From: Candidatus Brevefilum sp.
GTDB taxonomy: Bacteria > Chloroflexota > Anaerolineae > Anaerolineales > Anaerolineaceae
Direction of reading: 5' to 3'
Assembly: GCA_007135845.1 (NCBI GenBank)
Contig: SLIC01000171.1
Coordinates: forward strand, 1-6,669
Length of the DNA stretch: 6,669 nt
A program made the position numbers and the translations under genes. Below, in pieces: positions 5,573 to 6,669 of this stretch (the first letter of the stretch is position 1; the number at the start of each line of letters is the position of its first letter). The notes under the pieces are model-generated. The model saw only the letters and a program-made list of their open reading frames with translations. It searched no databases and had not been told where the DNA came from.

Positions 5573-6127
5573 CTAATTTAACCGCTTTAACTCACCAGCC
5601 AGTTTGCGCAGTCGAAACGCCAGGATCACAAAGACAATCCCAAGCAAGGTGGCAAATAGTCCAATTAACCATGCGAGGGCAACTGCGCTGGCAGCTGGGA
5701 AGATAAACAGCACAACACCGATCAGGACAGAGAAAATACCATCGATGATCAACATCCACTCGTTCTTAATTTCTCGCCGGATTTGAATCGCCAGGATGAT
5801 GTCCAGGATACCGATGATCACCGCCCAAGAGGCAATCAAATATAGCAGGATAATGCCGGTCACATTAGGCCAGAACAGGGTCAGCATACCGATGGTGATT
5901 TCCAACAGACCCGTAAAAAGTAGCGTCCACCAATAATAATTTTCCCTCCTGGATGTGACACCCGCAATTACGGAGAAAATACCATCCAACAATATAAAAG
6001 CGCCAAATAAAATCACCAATGTCAGCAGGGTGATTTGGGGCCAGATCAGCGCCAACACACCAAACACAATGGCCACCAATCCACGCAGAAAAAATACCCA
6101 CCATTTGTTGATAATGATTTCAATCAT
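5573..6127 (-). CDS. HdeD-family (DUF308) six-helix membrane protein
   Basis: The predicted protein has 184 residues, the normal length for the family. The ATG at 6127 has a very strong GAGGAGG site at 6137-6143, nine bases away. The sequence shows three repeats of a two-helix unit: helices start near residues 11, 34, 67, 90, 124 and 148. Each unit has a Gly-rich first helix ending in a WP or FP turn (LALIWPQIT at 26-33, LTLFWPNVT at 82-90, LFIFPAASA at 140-148), and LFGAFILLDGIFSVIAG is the family's characteristic second helix. A basic tail (RLRKLAGELKRLN) would face the cytoplasm. The E. coli member helps with acid resistance at high cell density, but the function in other phyla is not established. 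It is divergent from the FmdB-family gene and has its own candidate promoter and leader structures. Confidence 0.92.
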   Translation of the reverse strand: MIEIIINKWWVFFLRGLVAIVFGVLALIWPQITLLTLVILFGAFILLDGIFSVIAGVTSRRENYYWWTLLFTGLLEITIGMLTLFWPNVTGIILLYLIASWAVIIGILDIILAIQIRREIKNEWMLIIDGIFSVLIGVVLFIFPAASAVALAWLIGLFATLLGIVFVILAFRLRKLAGELKRLN

Positions 6128-6153
6128 GATAAAATACCTCCTCTTCAGTCAAC

Positions 6154-6193
6154 TTCAACAACTTTTCTACACAACAACCAGGCAGTTGTTGAA
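6154..6193 (-). promoter_or_regulatory. Leader of the HdeD-family gene with two competing hairpins
   Basis: TTCAACAACT (6154-6163) and AGTTGTTGAA (6184-6193) form a perfect 10-base inverted repeat around 20 bases. The right arm can instead pair with CAACAAC at 6172-6178, giving a 7-base stem with a six-base loop. The two pairings exclude each other and lie 11 bases before the ribosome site. This could be a switch in the mRNA or an operator in DNA. Confidence 0.45.
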
Positions 6194-6215
6194 AATCACG
6201 CGATTTCTAATACCA

Positions 6216-6264
6216 GGCTAAATTATAACCCCAATCGTCTAATCTCAATACAGCTGATTTAGCC
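6216..6264. promoter_or_regulatory. Inverted repeat GGCTAAAT/ATTTAGCC flanking the HdeD-family promoter
   Basis: The 8-base arms at 6216-6223 and 6257-6264 are perfect and lie 33 bases apart, with one arm touching the -10 box and the other just upstream of the -35 box. Two half-sites around a promoter suggest a looping or spaced dimer regulator. Chance is also possible at this length. Confidence 0.3.
6222..6248 (-). promoter_or_regulatory. Candidate promoter of the HdeD-family gene
   Basis: On the minus strand TTGAGA (6248-6243) is followed by TATAAT (6227-6222). The -10 box is perfect and the -35 differs at one base, but the spacer is only 15 bases, shorter than ideal. The start would be near 6215, leaving a leader of about 88 bases. 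Confidence 0.45.
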
Positions 6265-6323
6265 AGTTAAGCTTCGAAACCTCTAGGATGGATGCCAGGT
6301 TCTCGTTTGAATAGCCAATCCCA

Positions 6324-6352
6324 TTGACAATGACTTATCGATCGATTATACT
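6324..6352 (+). promoter_or_regulatory. Near-consensus promoter of the FmdB-family gene
   Basis: TTGACA (6324-6329), a 17-base spacer and TATACT (6347-6352) make an almost ideal sigma-70-type promoter. The start would be near 6359, about 29 bases before the ATG at 6388. The spacer contains the palindrome ATCGATCGAT (6337-6346), and an operator-like palindrome covers the -10 and start. Confidence 0.8.
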
Positions 6353-6367
6353 ATACCCCAGTATAGT
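6350..6367. promoter_or_regulatory. Palindromic operator over the FmdB-family promoter, CsoR/CstR-like
   Basis: ACTATAC and GTATAGT are perfect 7-base arms around CCCA. The site takes in the end of the -10 box and the expected transcription start, the position of a repressor that blocks polymerase. An A/T-rich arm with a TAC-CCC centre resembles operators of the CsoR/CstR/FrmR family, which sense copper, persulfide or formaldehyde. That naming is an inference; no such regulator gene is present in the window. Confidence 0.55.
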
Positions 6368-6387
6368 AATGACGGAGATTTTCACAC

Positions 6388-6597
6388 ATGCCTATTTATG
6401 AGTACCACTGTTCCGACTGCAACAACGATTTTGATAAATTAGTTCGTTTTTCGGACCCAAAGATCGACTCACCTGAATGCCCTGACTGCTATTCAGAAAA
6501 CACCCTCAAACGCCTCTCGACCGTCGCCGCCTTCACCAGAGTAACCACCAGCAGTGCTTCCGGTTCAAGCTGCGCCAGCAGCGGCCCCTTCCGTTGA
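6388..6597 (+). CDS. FmdB-family zinc ribbon protein
   Basis: The predicted protein has 69 residues, typical for the family. The ATG at 6388 has GGAG ten bases upstream. MPIYEYHCSDCNNDFDKLVRF is the classic start, with a CxxC pair at 8-11 and a second pair CPDC at 31-34, so four cysteines should hold one zinc ion. The tail (about 45-69) is a flexible Ser/Ala/Gly stretch with one more cysteine at 62, also usual for the family. These are small cytoplasmic proteins whose name comes from a formamidase-gene neighbour; a regulatory or metal role is suggested but not proven. The likely operator over its promoter suggests control by a stress or metal signal. It is divergent from the HdeD-family gene and may be co-transcribed with the gene that begins at 6646. 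Confidence 0.9.
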   Translation: MPIYEYHCSDCNNDFDKLVRFSDPKIDSPECPDCYSENTLKRLSTVAAFTRVTTSSASGSSCASSGPFR

Positions 6598-6613
6598 GCA
6601 GGTTAAACAAACG

Positions 6614-6630
6614 CCAGGCCGGCGGCCTGG
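6614..6630 (+). terminator. GC-rich hairpin after the FmdB-family gene
   Basis: CCAGGCC and GGCCTGG form a 7-base stem around GGC, 16 bases after the stop. No T run follows, and a new ribosome site begins only a few bases later. It may weaken read-through, protect the mRNA end, or simply separate two cistrons. Confidence 0.4.
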
Positions 6631-6645
6631 ATCAAGGATCATAAC

Positions 6646-6669
6646 ATGGTCACAATCGAAAACCCACAA
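6646..6669 (+). CDS. Start of a further gene, partial (eight codons)
   Basis: An ATG at 6646 follows AAGGA (6634-6638) by seven bases and is open to the right edge, reading MVTIENPQ. The ribosome site and the same strand make it a likely second gene behind the FmdB-family gene, 48 bases after its stop. Eight residues are too few to name a product. Confidence 0.5.

Overview
The window reads like chromosomal DNA of a Gram-negative-type or monoderm environmental bacterium with moderate GC. The mix of secreted proteins, an LPxx-style BamE-like lipoprotein, an RDD membrane protein, an HdeD-family protein and a short FmdB zinc ribbon suggests an Anaerolineae-like member of the Chloroflexota. That assignment is an inference from gene content only. 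No mobile element, CRISPR array, tRNA or rRNA is visible.

Left half (1-3108, all minus strand): a cluster of exported proteins read from a strong candidate promoter at 3311-3340. First comes a secreted HELVH zinc metallopeptidase. Next is a lipoprotein with two BamE-like repeats, whose start lies inside the end of the peptidase gene. Then comes a short, decayed copy of the lipoprotein's middle part fused to a new signal-peptide-like start. Last is a secreted protein that runs off the left edge. All carry export signals, so the cluster probably works at or outside the membrane; substrate and role are unknown.

Middle (3109-3795): a 687-base divergent intergenic region. It holds promoters facing both ways, a palindrome just upstream of the minus promoter, a GGTGATC/GATCACC palindrome and a 42-base imperfect inverted repeat.

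Plus-strand cluster (3796-5312): an RDD-family membrane protein, a two-helix membrane protein with a probable PH-like cytoplasmic domain, and an 87-residue lipoprotein, with short gaps between them. Then 5313-5572 separates converging genes and contains a run of hairpins.

Right end (5573-6669): an HdeD-family (DUF308) six-helix membrane protein on the minus strand and a divergent FmdB-family zinc ribbon protein on the plus strand share a 260-base control region. The FmdB promoter is near consensus, with a C-rich-centred palindrome over its -10 and start region that resembles CsoR/CstR/FrmR-type operators. A hairpin and the first eight codons of another gene close the window.
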